A stretch of 64,000 nt of DNA from Candidatus Tisiphia endosymbiont of Nedyus quadrimaculatus (GTDB taxonomy: Bacteria; Pseudomonadota; Alphaproteobacteria; Rickettsiales; Rickettsiaceae): positions 1,488,001 through 1,552,000 of the forward strand of contig NZ_OZ060452.1 in NCBI RefSeq assembly GCF_964059235.1, in the 5' to 3' direction. The notes under the pieces are model-generated. The model worked only from the letters and a program-made list of their open reading frames with translations, had not been told where the DNA came from and searched no databases. Positions 28,445 to 38,484 of this stretch are shown piece by piece (the stretch's first letter is position 1; every line of letters starts with the position of its first letter). The translations under genes were made by a program, and so were the position numbers.

Positions 28445-28903
28445 CTACTTCGCACGCATAATCCGCCCCTGATCCCTCTTCCAATCTTGTTCTTTAATAG
28501 ACTGTCTTTTATCATGTAATTTTTTACCTTTTGCTATGCCTAACTCAACTTTTACTTTATTTTTTTTATTGAAATATAAAGAAAGAGCCACAAGAGTGTA
28601 GCCTTTTAGGCGAATTTTACCAATTATTTTCTTTATTTCACTAGAATTAAGAAGCAACTTACGTGTCCTTCTAGTCGAATGATTAAATCTGTTAGCTTTG
28701 TCATATTCCGCAATATGGCAATTATATAAAAACACTTCATTTGCCGAATTTTCTGCATGACTATCTTCTATACTAGCTTTTCCTTGACGCAGCGATTTAA
28801 CTTCACTCCCGGTTAATATTATGCCAGCTTCAATTTTTTCTTCAATAAAGTAATTGAAATATGCTTTTTTATTTTGTGCTATTATTTTCTTATATTCCGA
28901 CAT
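28445..28903 (-). CDS. smpB: SsrA-binding protein SmpB
   Basis: 152 residues, normal. It binds tmRNA and delivers it to stalled ribosomes (trans-translation). NKKAYFNYFIEEKIEAGIIL and TGSEVKSLRQGKASIEDSHA are the standard opening, with YKANRFN-like EYDKANRFNHSTRRTRKLLL and the basic tail WKRDQGRIMRAK. It overlaps the end of dapA by 14 bp, so the two are translationally coupled. No tmRNA gene was recognised in the window. Confidence 0.95.
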   Translation of the reverse strand: MSEYKKIIAQNKKAYFNYFIEEKIEAGIILTGSEVKSLRQGKASIEDSHAENSANEVFLYNCHIAEYDKANRFNHSTRRTRKLLLNSSEIKKIIGKIRLKGYTLVALSLYFNKKNKVKVELGIAKGKKLHDKRQSIKEQDWKRDQGRIMRAK

Positions 28904-29786
28904 AGTCCATAGCTTTATTTACTTTTTCCTCGGTAACTTTCAACGCTGAAGTTAAAGGAAGCCTTAACTCATTAGAACATAGCCCTAATCTGCACGCTGC
29001 ATATTTCACTGATATTGGATTTGTTTCTGCAAATAATGCTTTATATAAGGGTAGTAATTGCTGCTCTATTCGCAGAGCTTCTTTATAATTACCAGCATGA
29101 CAATTATCCTGTAATTTTTTGCACAAACTAGGTGCTATATTAGAGGCAACAGAAACGCATCCTACTCCCGAGTGAGCATTATAAGATAAAGCTATTCCAT
29201 CATTACCACACAATAAGTTAAAATCTTTGCTTACAGCAGTCTTAATTCTCAAAGGACGTTCTAAATCATTACCTGCATCTTTAAAAGCTACAATACGTGG
29301 TAGTTTACTGAGCCTAACTATCGTGTCATCTGAAAAGTCAACCACAGTTCTACTAGCTACTGAATACAGCATTATGGGCAAATTACTTGCCCTATCTATA
29401 GAAGCGTTATGTATAGCTTCAAAATGTAAATAAATTCCTTCTTGCATGGGTTTTACGTAAGAAGGAATACTACACATAAACCCATCAACAGGAATTTTTG
29501 TACATATTTTTATCATATCTATGGCTATACTGGTAGTAATAGCACAGCAACCTGCTATTATTTGGGTACGATTTTTAGTAATTTCTACAGCCATTTCTAA
29601 CAAAGATTGATATTCCTGTAAACTTAAGCTAGGCCCCTCACCAGTAGAACCAGCAATCACTACTCCATCAACTTTATTATCAATTTGATAGTTAAGTATT
29701 TTCTCCAAAGAAACAAAATCTAATTTATTATCCTTAAAAGGGGTTATAATGGCTGTAATAAGCCCTTTAAATATATTATTGTTCAT
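28890..29786 (-). CDS. dapA: 4-hydroxy-tetrahydrodipicolinate synthase
   Basis: 298 residues, normal DapA. It condenses pyruvate with aspartate semialdehyde on the way to meso-DAP and lysine. A TIM barrel with VVIAGSTGEGPSLS (the family's GTTGE loop, here STGE), MLYSVASRTVVDF for the tyrosine loop, and IVAFKDAGND with the Schiff-base lysine. It sits between ilvE (27-bp gap) and smpB (14-bp overlap) in the operon, and serves murE's need for DAP. Confidence 0.93.
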   Translation of the reverse strand: MNNNIFKGLITAIITPFKDNKLDFVSLEKILNYQIDNKVDGVVIAGSTGEGPSLSLQEYQSLLEMAVEITKNRTQIIAGCCAITTSIAIDMIKICTKIPVDGFMCSIPSYVKPMQEGIYLHFEAIHNASIDRASNLPIMLYSVASRTVVDFSDDTIVRLSKLPRIVAFKDAGNDLERPLRIKTAVSKDFNLLCGNDGIALSYNAHSGVGCVSVASNIAPSLCKKLQDNCHAGNYKEALRIEQQLLPLYKALFAETNPISVKYAACRLGLCSNELRLPLTSALKVTEEKVNKAMDYVGI

Positions 29787-29813
29787 CTTGCATCAGTCCC
29801 ATTATATCACTAT

Positions 29814-30716
29814 TTACCTACGCACTAAGCTATTATATTCTTTTTTTAACAAATTAGTAATTTTACTATCTTCAAAGATAATATTTTGATCACCACGGTT
29901 AATCGATTTAATCCCCTTAACTTCTGCAGCTGTACCAGTCATAAAACATTCATTAAACTCCCCTAACCTATCTAGAGTTATGTACTCTTCCTTAACCTCA
30001 AGATTTAACTCTTTAGCAAGTTTTATAACTGTTTGACGCGTTATGCCATTTAAAAAACTATCAGCTATCGGTGTAAATAATTGCTCTCCTTTAACAAAAA
30101 AGATATTTGTAGTAGTACATTCAGCAATAAATCCTCGCCAATCTAATAGAATTGCATCATTATAACCCAAAGACTTAGCTTCTTTTTGGCATACTATCAT
30201 CATATTGTAATGTCCTGACGATTTACACTGCGGCGGCAGCGAGTTTGGATGACATTTCCGCCAACGTGCAATATGCAAACTTAAAGCATCAGAAGGTCTA
30301 GGAGTTGATGGAATAGCAGCAATTAATAAATTAACTGATAAATTTACATTAGTTAGATTAAGAGATTCACTACCATACCAAATTAAAGGACGAACATACG
30401 CATCTTTAATATTATTTTTTTCTATAAGTAAGTGATGGGCTTTTATAATGTCTTCAAAACTATATGGCATTTCCATAGCTAAAGTTTGTGCCGATTCTAT
30501 CAAACGCTGCGTATGTTCTTCTAATTTAAAAATTTTTCCATCATAGGCTTTTTCTCCTTCAAAAACTCCACCAGAATAATGTAAACTATGAGTAAGAACA
30601 TCTACTTTAGCTTCCTGCCAAGCAATAAAATTACCGTTAATCCAGATATAACCTGATAATTGTTTAAGGTTTCTAGGCCGTTCTTCTACAATTATATTTT
30701 CTTGTGTTATTATCAT
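29814..30716 (-). CDS. ilvE: Branched-chain amino acid aminotransferase
   Basis: 300 residues. A fold-type IV PLP enzyme that transfers the amino group between branched-chain amino acids and 2-oxoglutarate. Seen: [46 protein letters not shown], the lysine-region [25 protein letters not shown] (shown in part) with SGHYN, and [16 protein letters not shown] plus [12 protein letters not shown] for phosphate binding. The start is ATG at 30716, preceded by AAAGGTTG; the TTG two codons further out is unlikely. First gene of the ilvE-dapA-smpB-sppA-ihfB operon, divergent from ompR. Confidence 0.92.
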   Translation of the reverse strand: MIITQENIIVEERPRNLKQLSGYIWINGNFIAWQEAKVDVLTHSLHYSGGVFEGEKAYDGKIFKLEEHTQRLIESAQTLAMEMPYSFEDIIKAHHLLIEKNNIKDAYVRPLIWYGSESLNLTNVNLSVNLLIAAIPSTPRPSDALSLHIARWRKCHPNSLPPQCKSSGHYNMMIVCQKEAKSLGYNDAILLDWRGFIAECTTTNIFFVKGEQLFTPIADSFLNGITRQTVIKLAKELNLEVKEEYITLDRLGEFNECFMTGTAAEVKGIKSINRGDQNIIFEDSKITNLLKKEYNSLVRR

Positions 30717-30769
30717 TGTCAACCTTTCATTATTCAGTTAGTATAATCTCAAATACCAAAACTTTATTT

Positions 30770-31450
30770 ATGCAAAGCCCTAAGCCTCACATTCTTGTAG
30801 TCGATGATGATACTCGAATACAAAAACTTTTAAAACAGTTTTTGTATAAAAACGACTTTTTAGTATCAACAGCAGCTTCCGTCCAAGAAGCTGAGGAACT
30901 ATTAAAATCCTCTATTTATGACTTAATTATTCTAGACGTTATGTTGCCGAATGTTACAGGACTTGATTTTGCCCATACTATAAGATCAAGTAAAAACCTT
31001 ATACCAATTGTTATGCTAACTGCACTATCACAACCAAGTGATCGTATCAAGGGATTAGAATCCGGTGCATCTGATTATCTGACCAAACCTTTCGAACCGC
31101 AAGAATTATTACTCAGGATTAATAACCTATTAAATAGCTATAATAATTATAAAAAACAAGATAAAATCAAGCGATTAGGCAATAATTATTATAATTTAGA
31201 ATCAAAGGAATTTATAAAAAATAATCAACTTGTACAATTGAGTTCTACAGAACAAAAATTGCTAGAAGTATTATTAAAACACAATGGACAAGAAATGAAA
31301 CGTGATGAGTTGTCAAAAATAATGGGAGGGCTTAGCCCTCGCTCTATCGACGTACAAATTGTCAGAATAAGAAGTAAGATTGAAGATGACCCTAAAGAAC
31401 CAAAATATCTAAAAACCATTCGGAATAGCGGTTATGCTATCTATACATAA
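30770..31450 (+). CDS. ompR: OmpR-family response regulator
   Basis: 226 residues from MQSPKPHILVVDDDTRI at 30770; a longer frame to 30704 would overlap the start of ilvE on the other strand and has no homology. A receiver domain with the acidic pair VDDD, phospho-acceptor in LIILDVMLPNVTG, and SDYLTKPFEP with the conserved lysine. A C-terminal winged helix follows (LSSTEQKLLEVLLKHNGQEM, SIDVQIVRIRSKIEDDP, TIRNSGYAIYT). It controls transcription when phosphorylated by the kinase encoded next, which overlaps its end by 17 bp. Known in Rickettsia as one of very few two-component pairs. Confidence 0.93.
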   Translation: MQSPKPHILVVDDDTRIQKLLKQFLYKNDFLVSTAASVQEAEELLKSSIYDLIILDVMLPNVTGLDFAHTIRSSKNLIPIVMLTALSQPSDRIKGLESGASDYLTKPFEPQELLLRINNLLNSYNNYKKQDKIKRLGNNYYNLESKEFIKNNQLVQLSSTEQKLLEVLLKHNGQEMKRDELSKIMGGLSPRSIDVQIVRIRSKIEDDPKEPKYLKTIRNSGYAIYT

Positions 31451-32732
31451 ACTTATACCACAAACTTTACTGGCTAGATTTGTTCTCATCATTATTGTTC
31501 CAACATTAATAGGACAAATTCTAGCAGTGTTTTTGTTCTATGATCGTCACTGGTATAATGTCTCTTACTATACTAGCAATATTATTGCTAATGAGATTAT
31601 TTCCCTTCTTGAACAAGACGACAATAATTTATTAGAAAAAAATACAACAGAGACAAATTATTTAAATTTGTCGTATCAGTTTCATCAAGAATTAAACTTG
31701 CCACGCAAACAACCTAGAATTAGTGAAGAATTAGAGATTTTTAAAAATATTATTAACGTAAAAATTAATAAGAAAAATATAGTAAAGATTAATGATTCAA
31801 AAAGAATTGAAGTATTATTCCAATTAACCGATGGTTTACTAAAAATAACTTTCCCCGCAAAATTATTGATGAATCCAACGGCTTACATTTTTGTTCTATG
31901 GTTAATCTTCTTAACTATTTTACTACTTTCTGTTTCCTTAATCTTCTCTAAAAAGCAAATTAACTCCATTTTAACTCTTGCAGATGCTGCTGATCAATTC
32001 GGACAAGGAATCACAAGATTACCAACGTTTAAACCTTCTGGTGCAAAAGAAATCAAAAAGGCTGGTATTGCTTTTCTGAAAATGAAAGAACGAATTGAAC
32101 AACAAATTTCTAAAAGAACTAGAATGCTGGCACAGATTTCGCATGACTTATGTACTCCCCTAACTAGAATGAAGTTACAACTGGAGTTAATGAAAGAATC
32201 TGAGGAAACAGAAGGTCTTAAGGAAGATATACTTACCATGCAACAAATGATAAAATCATACCTTGACTTTGCTAAGGGTGAAAATGGTGAAGAAGTTCAA
32301 ATAATTGAATTATCTTCTTGGCTATCTACTATCATAAATAAATGGCCTGTTGCCAATATTGAGCTGCTTGCAACAAAGCAGATAACAGCACAAATCAAGC
32401 CTATCAACTTTGAACGTGCAATATCTAACGTAATAAGCAATGCTATAAAATATTCTACAAAAATAAAAATTACTGTATGCTCTACCTCTACTAACGTAAT
32501 AATAAAAATTGAAGATAACGGTATTGGCATAAAGGATGCAGAGAAATTATTAGTGTTTAAAGCATTTTATCGTTCAGATAAGTCACGCCCACTTAATAAT
32601 TCAGGTAATGTTGGACTTGGTCTTGCTATTACTAAAGAAATAATCATTGATCATAATGGAACAATATCCTTGCAGGATAGTAAAATTCTAGGTGGTTTAT
32701 TGGTTGAAATTTCACTACCTCTAATAACATGA
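31434..32732 (+). CDS. envZ: EnvZ-like sensor histidine kinase
   Basis: 432 residues, inner membrane. Two membrane segments (about 13-33 and 150-172) enclose a periplasmic sensor of roughly 115 residues. A HAMP-like linker is followed by the dimerisation domain MLAQISHDLCTPLTRMKLQL, with the phospho-accepting His in ISHDLCTPLTR. The ATP-binding domain has NVISNAIKYSTKI (N box), IKIEDNGIGIK (G1) and NVGLGLAITKEII (G2). The H box has a Cys where Leu or Arg is usual (DLCTPLTR against DLRTPLTR). The partner is the overlapping OmpR-type regulator. Confidence 0.93.
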   Translation: MLSIHKLIPQTLLARFVLIIIVPTLIGQILAVFLFYDRHWYNVSYYTSNIIANEIISLLEQDDNNLLEKNTTETNYLNLSYQFHQELNLPRKQPRISEELEIFKNIINVKINKKNIVKINDSKRIEVLFQLTDGLLKITFPAKLLMNPTAYIFVLWLIFLTILLLSVSLIFSKKQINSILTLADAADQFGQGITRLPTFKPSGAKEIKKAGIAFLKMKERIEQQISKRTRMLAQISHDLCTPLTRMKLQLELMKESEETEGLKEDILTMQQMIKSYLDFAKGENGEEVQIIELSSWLSTIINKWPVANIELLATKQITAQIKPINFERAISNVISNAIKYSTKIKITVCSTSTNVIIKIEDNGIGIKDAEKLLVFKAFYRSDKSRPLNNSGNVGLGLAITKEIIIDHNGTISLQDSKILGGLLVEISLPLIT

Positions 32733-32898
32733 ATTCGATGCTCAAAGGTTTTACTTCACGGTATAATTGTATACTATTAAGTCTCCCCGTCAGAAGTCTA
32801 GAGATATAATATCTAATATGTTTAGCGAGTAAAAAAATATAGAGAATCCATAAGAAAATGCTATAATATGGGCATAAACCTTATGGATTAGTTGATTT

Positions 32899-33336
32899 AT
32901 GCCGATGGAAAATATAGAGAAATCACAAAGACAAGGACAACTTTTTGGTTATAAATTGACCGAGGAATTAAACCCTAATAATAAGTTATATAAATTAAGA
33001 TCGTTAATAAATTGGTCTAGTTTAGAGGAGTGGTTGTTGGCGAATGTTGATATCAAGAAATTTGGTAGGAATCGCAGATGTCACCGTCTGTTACTTGGAG
33101 TGACTATGCTGCAAGCGATGTATAACCTGTCAGATGCAGCTTCTGAGGAAGAGCTAAGAGAGAACGTATATTGGCAGTATTTTTGTGGTTGGGAATATTT
33201 GCAGAAAGATGCTGAGATATCAGAATCTAGTATCCGGCGGTTTCGTGCTATATTAGAAGAAGATGGCTATAATGAGATATTAAAGGAGCTGATAAGAATC
33301 GGCTGCAAAGCTGGTGTAGTAAAAAAAAAGACTTAG
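32899..33336 (+). CDS. IS5/IS1182-like transposase, first frame
   Basis: 145 residues: the N-terminal DNA-binding part (LYKLRSLINWSSLEEWLL, FGRNRRCHRLLLGVTMLQAM, ESSIRRFRAILEEDGYNEIL). It stops at TAG 33334-33336, just after a run of nine A (33321-33329). A -1 shift on that run continues in frame with the DDE domain downstream (DLASIIIDTTVQIKN), giving about 440 residues. This looks like programmed frameshifting as in other two-frame IS; a simple mutation cannot be excluded. Confidence 0.8.
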   Translation: MPMENIEKSQRQGQLFGYKLTEELNPNNKLYKLRSLINWSSLEEWLLANVDIKKFGRNRRCHRLLLGVTMLQAMYNLSDAASEEELRENVYWQYFCGWEYLQKDAEISESSIRRFRAILEEDGYNEILKELIRIGCKAGVVKKKT

Positions 33337-33398
33337 CATCGATAATCATTGATACTACTGTACAAATTAAGAATATTAAGTATCCACATGATGTATAT

Positions 33399-34220
33399 TT
33401 GATGGATAAGGCAAGAATAGAGCTAGTAAAGTTATGTCATGCCTTAGGCATCAAGTTAAATGAAACATATGCCAAGCAATATAAAAAAGACATATTAAAA
33501 TTATGGAAATATAAAGATAATAGTAAAGCCAAAAAGCGTAAGAAAATAATGAAGCATTTAAAAGTGTTGTTGGGTCGTTTAGTTAGGATATGTCAGCGAG
33601 AAATAGCTAAAGCAAAATTAAGTTTATCGGCAAACCAACAAGAAATACTAAATAAGATAAAGAAGATACAGGTGCAATCTATACTGAGTAAAGCAGAAAA
33701 AGAACAATATAAAGAAGATAATAAAATATTATATAGTTTTCATGCCCCGGAGGTAGAGTGTATTGGTAAAGGGAAATTAAACAAGCCATACGAGTTTGGT
33801 AATAAGGTTTCGATAGCGGTAAGTGGACGAGGTAATTTTGTATTAGCGTCAAAGTCTTTTCATGGCAATCCGTATGATGGGCATACATTATCGCAGACTA
33901 TAGAGGTTGTAAAAAAATTAACAGGAGTCGAAGTAGCAAGAACCTTTGTTGACTCAGGCTATAAGGGGAATAATTTTAAGGAGAAGGGCAAGGTGTATAG
34001 CCCATATTGCAGGAAAAAACTATCCTCAGATGATAAGGCAATGATCAAGAGACGGAGTGCCATAGAGCCGATAATAGGGCATCTTAAAAGTTATGGTAGA
34101 GTTGGCAGAAACTACTTAAAAGGAGTAATAGGGGATATCGTTAATCCGTTAATTTCCGCTGTAGGATTGAACTTACGATGTATTGCTAATCACCTTCTCA
34201 AAACAAATCCGTCTACATAG
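33399..34220 (+). CDS. IS5/IS1182-like transposase, second frame (DDE domain)
   Basis: 273 residues from ATG 33399; in the frameshifted product this part begins near 33330 with DLASIIIDTTVQ, whose D would be the first catalytic acidic residue. Other DDE landmarks: VARTFVDSGYKGNNF (second D) and RRSAIEPIIGHLKSYGRVGRN (E with the Y-x2-R type C1 signature). The end of the element follows about 200 bp later. Confidence 0.8.
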   Translation: MMDKARIELVKLCHALGIKLNETYAKQYKKDILKLWKYKDNSKAKKRKKIMKHLKVLLGRLVRICQREIAKAKLSLSANQQEILNKIKKIQVQSILSKAEKEQYKEDNKILYSFHAPEVECIGKGKLNKPYEFGNKVSIAVSGRGNFVLASKSFHGNPYDGHTLSQTIEVVKKLTGVEVARTFVDSGYKGNNFKEKGKVYSPYCRKKLSSDDKAMIKRRSAIEPIIGHLKSYGRVGRNYLKGVIGDIVNPLISAVGLNLRCIANHLLKTNPST

Positions 34221-34564
34221 AAATTAGCAAATAAAGAAAATTAATCAAATAATTATAAAGTCGTTAACAAATCATCATGTCAAAGTTTCCGAAAGATTAG
34301 CTTTTTATAGCAAAAAATTTACTCCAAAAATCAAACCCCCAAATTTTATGCAAAAATTTTTTGTTAAGGTTTTAATTGTTTGATTTATTCTTAATTCTTA
34401 GCATTTCTGACGGGGAGACTATTTAGTCTTTTACTCGATAATCAAGTTTTTATTGAGTTATATAATTCAGGACAGTTTAAAAGTCATGAAAAGAAGTCGA
34501 GAAGATGTCATTCCCGCGTAGGCGGGAATCTACCGTCTTGTTAGTCAAGAAAAAAAGTAGATTA

Positions 34565-35500
34565 TTATTCATAAATTTTATTATTTTTTACCATAGAATT
34601 TAAACAAATAATTACTTTACGCATAACGGCTACTAAAGCGACCTTTGCTTTTTTACCAGCATTAGTCATACGTTCATATAATGCCTTCATTTTGTCATTA
34701 TGACGCATCGCTACTAAAGCAGCCATATACAAGCTTTTTCGTACAAAAAACCTGCCGCCTCTAATATGAGCCCCATTAGTTTTTTGACCGCTTTGGCTTG
34801 TTTTTGGGGCAAGCCCAACTAAGCTTGCAATCTCTTTATTGTTTAGCGTACCGAGTTCTAGCAATTCTATTAACAAAACACTAGCTGTTTTTTCACCTAT
34901 ACCTTTATAGCTTATGAGTAAATCATTTTTTGCCTTTAAACTCTTATCTTCCTGTATGGCAGCCTTTATATCTTTTCTAATTTCCTCAAGCTGTTTTTTG
35001 CCACACTTTATCATTTCCTCGAGATATTTCTTAGCCTTCTCGGATGCAACTTTTGCTCTGCATTGATTAGCATGTATACCTTCTTCTATATTACGTTCTA
35101 TGCTCCTTAGAGATTGTAATTCTTCTTGTATAACAGAAATTATTTGGTCTCCTTTCTCATCATTAGCAATAAAAGCTGCATATTTCTCAAGTAATAACGC
35201 ATCCAATTTATCAGTCTTAGCAAAATGGTTACAGACCTTGGCAAAAGCGTGAACTCTATTAGGATGAGCTCTATGCACAGTAAGCCCGGCTTGTTGCAAC
35301 ACTCTCATAACTAAACGTTCATAACCACCAGTAGATTCCAAAACAGTAAGCACAATATTTAGAGAAGCTATTTCTGATTTTATAAAATCAGAAATAGCTT
35401 TATCTGTATTTTTAATCTTATAATGAATATTATTAATAGATATATCAAGCGTATTTTTTGAAACATCTATTCCCATAAATATCTTGCTTTTTTCAGTCAT
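34565..35500 (-). CDS. IS110-family transposase
   Basis: 311 residues, intact. The N-terminal RuvC-like DEDD domain is seen in FMGIDVSKNTLDI, LTVLESTGGYERLVM and AKTDKLDALLLEKYA. The C-terminal Tnp domain with its serine appears as SYKGIGEKTASVLLIELLEL and GLAPKTSQSGQKTNGAHIRGGRFFV (shown in part). IS110 enzymes insert and excise without long inverted repeats and use a bridge RNA encoded in the IS non-coding end, which for this group lies upstream of the gene. Confidence 0.9.
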   Translation of the reverse strand: MTEKSKIFMGIDVSKNTLDISINNIHYKIKNTDKAISDFIKSEIASLNIVLTVLESTGGYERLVMRVLQQAGLTVHRAHPNRVHAFAKVCNHFAKTDKLDALLLEKYAAFIANDEKGDQIISVIQEELQSLRSIERNIEEGIHANQCRAKVASEKAKKYLEEMIKCGKKQLEEIRKDIKAAIQEDKSLKAKNDLLISYKGIGEKTASVLLIELLELGTLNNKEIASLVGLAPKTSQSGQKTNGAHIRGGRFFVRKSLYMAALVAMRHNDKMKALYERMTNAGKKAKVALVAVMRKVIICLNSMVKNNKIYE

Positions 35501-35700
35501 TTGCTTTACCTATAATAGTGGTTGTTTTGCAAAGTTTTGATACATGATTGTAAATTCGATCTCTAAAGGATCATCCTACCGTTCGTATTATACTTTGCGA
35601 TTCAAGGAAGGAGTGCACCAAGATTCCCTCGATCTTTAAAGACCAATCTAAATTAAACGGCGTCACTCCTTCCGACCATATTAACTCCATATTGAGCTAA
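35501..35700. ncRNA. Candidate bridge-RNA region of the IS110 element
   Basis: About 200 bp without coding potential upstream of the IS110 start. A hairpin has arms GGAAGGAGTG (35605-35614) and CACTCCTTCC (about 35662-35671) enclosing a large internal loop. Assigned only by position and by knowledge that IS110 elements encode a bridge RNA there. Confidence 0.35.
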
Positions 35701-35872
35701 TATTCAAGATACAATCTAAAAATACAAAAACACCTTAGACTTGAAGGTTTTTGAGATCCCCGCCTACGCGGGGATGACATAAACTGCCATGAATTGTAGC
35801 CTTCAGAAAAAAACTTGATTATCGAGTATATACCCCAGCATCCGTAATGGAAGTCAATAAAAAAATAGTAAC

Positions 35873-36112
35873 TTAACATAAATTTTCATTCCAGGAAGAA
35901 TTATTTTTTACAATAGAGTGCATAAAAGCTAGTAATTTGCGCATAACAGCAACAAGAGCAACTTTTGCTGGTTTATGTTTAGCAATTAAGTGGTCATAAA
36001 AATTGCGTAAACGCTTATTACATCGTAAGGCAGCAACTGCAGCCATATACAGCACTCTTCGTAGATTACCTCTACCGGCAAAGATACTTCTTCTACCTTT
36101 ATAACTACCGCT
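35873..36112 (-). pseudogene. IS110-family transposase, C-terminal fragment
   Basis: About 80 residues from SGSYKGRRSIFAGRGNLRR to the stop at 35873, containing RVLYMAAVAALRCN and KVALVAVMRKLLAFMHSIVK, the C-terminal end of an IS110 transposase distinct from the intact copy next to it. The N-terminal part is missing; it is cut at about 36112 where IS630-derived sequence and then the IS5-like element begin. Confidence 0.8.
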
Positions 36113-36986
36113 TTCTCTAGGTTCTGTTGACAAAAATTATAGTTAGGAAAGAGGAATAAAAAGTTGCCATAGTAAGAAGAAATGGTAGTTTCTAGTTATC
36201 AAAAAAAGGAACTACCAATATGAAGTATTACATAGAAGAACAAGCATGGGAAGTAATTTTATCATTTTTTAAGAAAAAAAAATGGTATACACAACAAGAA
36301 TGAAGAAAAAATGAGACATTTTATTGAAGCAATATGGTTTATTGTTAGAACAGGTTGCCAATGGCGTCTTCTACCTGATGATTATGGTTGTTGGTACAGT
36401 ATTTATCGCAGATTTAAGAGATGGGTTGACAAAGGTATATGGGAGGATTTAATGGATTATGTTAAAGTAGATGCAGATATGGAATCAATTATGATTGATG
36501 CAACTATTGTGAGAGCACATGCTTGCTCATCTGGATATATCAAAGGTAATCAAGAAGAAGCGGCTTTAGGTAGAAGCAGAGGTGGTTTTAGTACTAAAAT
36601 TCATGCCCTTGTTGATGCCCTTGGTAATCCATTAAAGTTTATACTAACTGCTGGGCAAAGAAATGATATAACTCAAGCGGGAAATCTTACTCAAGATGTT
36701 CAGAATACGACTGTGATAGCCGATAAAGGATACGATAGTAGTGCATTTGTAGAAAGTTTAGAAAATAAGGGGTGTGAGATTGTTATACCACCAAAATCTA
36801 ACCGTAAAGTACAACGTGAATATGATAAACATACTTATAAGGAACGACATTTAATTGAGTGTAAATTGTAATCAGCTATTGACCCCTTTAAGGGAAAAAT
36901 TGTAATGAAAATTGCCCCCCTAAATAAGTAACAATATCTCCAAAAAATTAATATTTTTAATATTTTTTTAAGGAGTTTTTAAAAGG

Positions 36987-38484
36987 TTGTTTATAGTGGA
37001 AACAATTGGAAGAATACGTAGAATGTATTACGTTGATGGCAAAGCAATTAAAGCAATTGCTAGAGAACTGAATATATCAAAGAATACAGTAAAAAAAGTC
37101 ATTCGCAGCAATCAAACTAAATTTGAGTTAGCAAAATATAGCAAAGGTAAGCCTGTTCTTGGCAATCATCTTGAAGTACTAAATCAGCTATTAGCAGAGA
37201 ATAGCAAGGAGTCGGTTCGACGTAGAATGACGGCAGCTATACCAACAGCTTCAGATATCGGGTTATACAGGAAGTTACGAATCTGTGAATCTAATTGTAC
37301 GAAACTTCCGTAGAGAATACGAGGCAAGGGGCGGGCAAGTTTTTATTCCATTAAATTTTGAAGCTGGTCAGGCGTTTCAGTTTGATTGGGGAGAGGAAGA
37401 AATATGTTTAAATGGGGAGGTTACTAGAGTTAAAGCAGCGAGAATAAAGCTATGCTATAGTCGTTATTCTTTGGTAGTGGTTTATCCTAATGAGCAGCTG
37501 GAAATGGTTATGGATGCCCATGATCAAGCTTTCAAGTTTTTTGCTGGTTGTTGTAAGAATGGTATTTATGACAATATGAAGACGGCTGTCAAAAAAATAT
37601 TGATTGGCAAGGATCGTATCTTTAACGAGAAGTTTATCCAAATGGTCTCTCACCATTTATTTGAGCCACTTGCCTGTAGTCCAGCATCAGGATGGGAGAA
37701 AGGACAGGTTGAGAAACAAGTAGGAGACACTAGACGTAACTTTTTTACTCCAATATTGAAAGGAGATAGTTATGAAGCTATTAACATTCAGCTAAGAGAG
37801 ATGTCTATAGAGTGGGCTAAAACTAAAAGACATCCTGAATTTACAGAAAGAACGATTCTAGAAATATATGAGGAAGAGAAGGCATATTTAATAGGATATA
37901 GAGGGCAGTTTACCGGTTATAGATTACATCCAACGACCGTATCACCTTTGAGTTTAATACAATACGACAGCAATATGTATAGTGTTCCGTGTGAATATGT
38001 GGGACTTAGCGTACAGATTAAATCCTATGCTTGGCAAATAGTGATTTTACATAAAAGCAAGATTATTGCAGAGCATGTTCGTAGTTTTAAACGCTATCAG
38101 AAGAATTATAATCCATGGCACTAAGCAGCTCTAGAACGTAAACCCGGTGCTTTACGTAATGGTGGACCGTTCAAAGAGTTAATGAGTTTGTTACCTGAGA
38201 TATTTGGCAAACTACGAAATAAGTTAGAGACTTACAAGGATGGTGATAAACAATTTATAGATATCCTGCTACTTGTTAATAAGTATGGATTAGAAAAGGT
38301 AACAAATGCTTGTAACCTAACAATTGCTGCTGGCGGCTGTAGCTCTAAATTAGTTGAGCAATATTTGTTGCAACCAGCAATGAAACTAGATATCCAAGAG
38401 ACTGAGTTTATTCAGCTAAAAAATCCTCCTGATGCTGATTGTAGTATTTATAGCAAGTTGCATTTAACAACGGAGGTAAATTAA
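36987..38484 (+). pseudogene. istA: istA (IS21 transposase), frameshifted and with a nonsense codon
   Basis: The N-terminal HTH part VETIGRIRRMYYVDGKAIKA and ELNISKNTVKKVIRS is typical. Near 37226 the frame shifts and continues as RQLYQQLQISGYTGSYESVN, VRNFRREYEARGGQVF and the DDE region (QAFQFDWGEEEICLNGEV; GIYDNMKTAVKKIL; SGWEKGQVEKQVGDTRR). A TAA at 38122-38124 follows NPWH, after which AALERKPGALRNGGPFKEL continues the family's C-terminus to 38484. Two lesions make it a pseudogene. Confidence 0.85.

Larger units (their letters stand above)
32780..34420 (+). mobile_element. IS5/IS1182-like insertion sequence
   Basis: 1641 bp with matching ends AGTCTCCCCGTCAGAA (32780-32795) and TTCTGACGGGGAGACT (34405-34420). 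It contains the two-frame transposase below. A clean target duplication is not evident; the flanks (TATTA, ATTTA) are similar but not identical. Confidence 0.85.
34432..35828. mobile_element. Inverted-end element carrying an IS110-family copy
   Basis: TACTCGATAATCAAGTTTTT at 34432 and its complement ending at 35828 form an inverted pair like a long MITE-B, with TA on the right side (35829-35830). Within it, P1-like half sites (34508-34530; 35754-35780) flank the IS110 gene, so the IS may have inserted into a repeat within a repeat. Confidence 0.5.
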
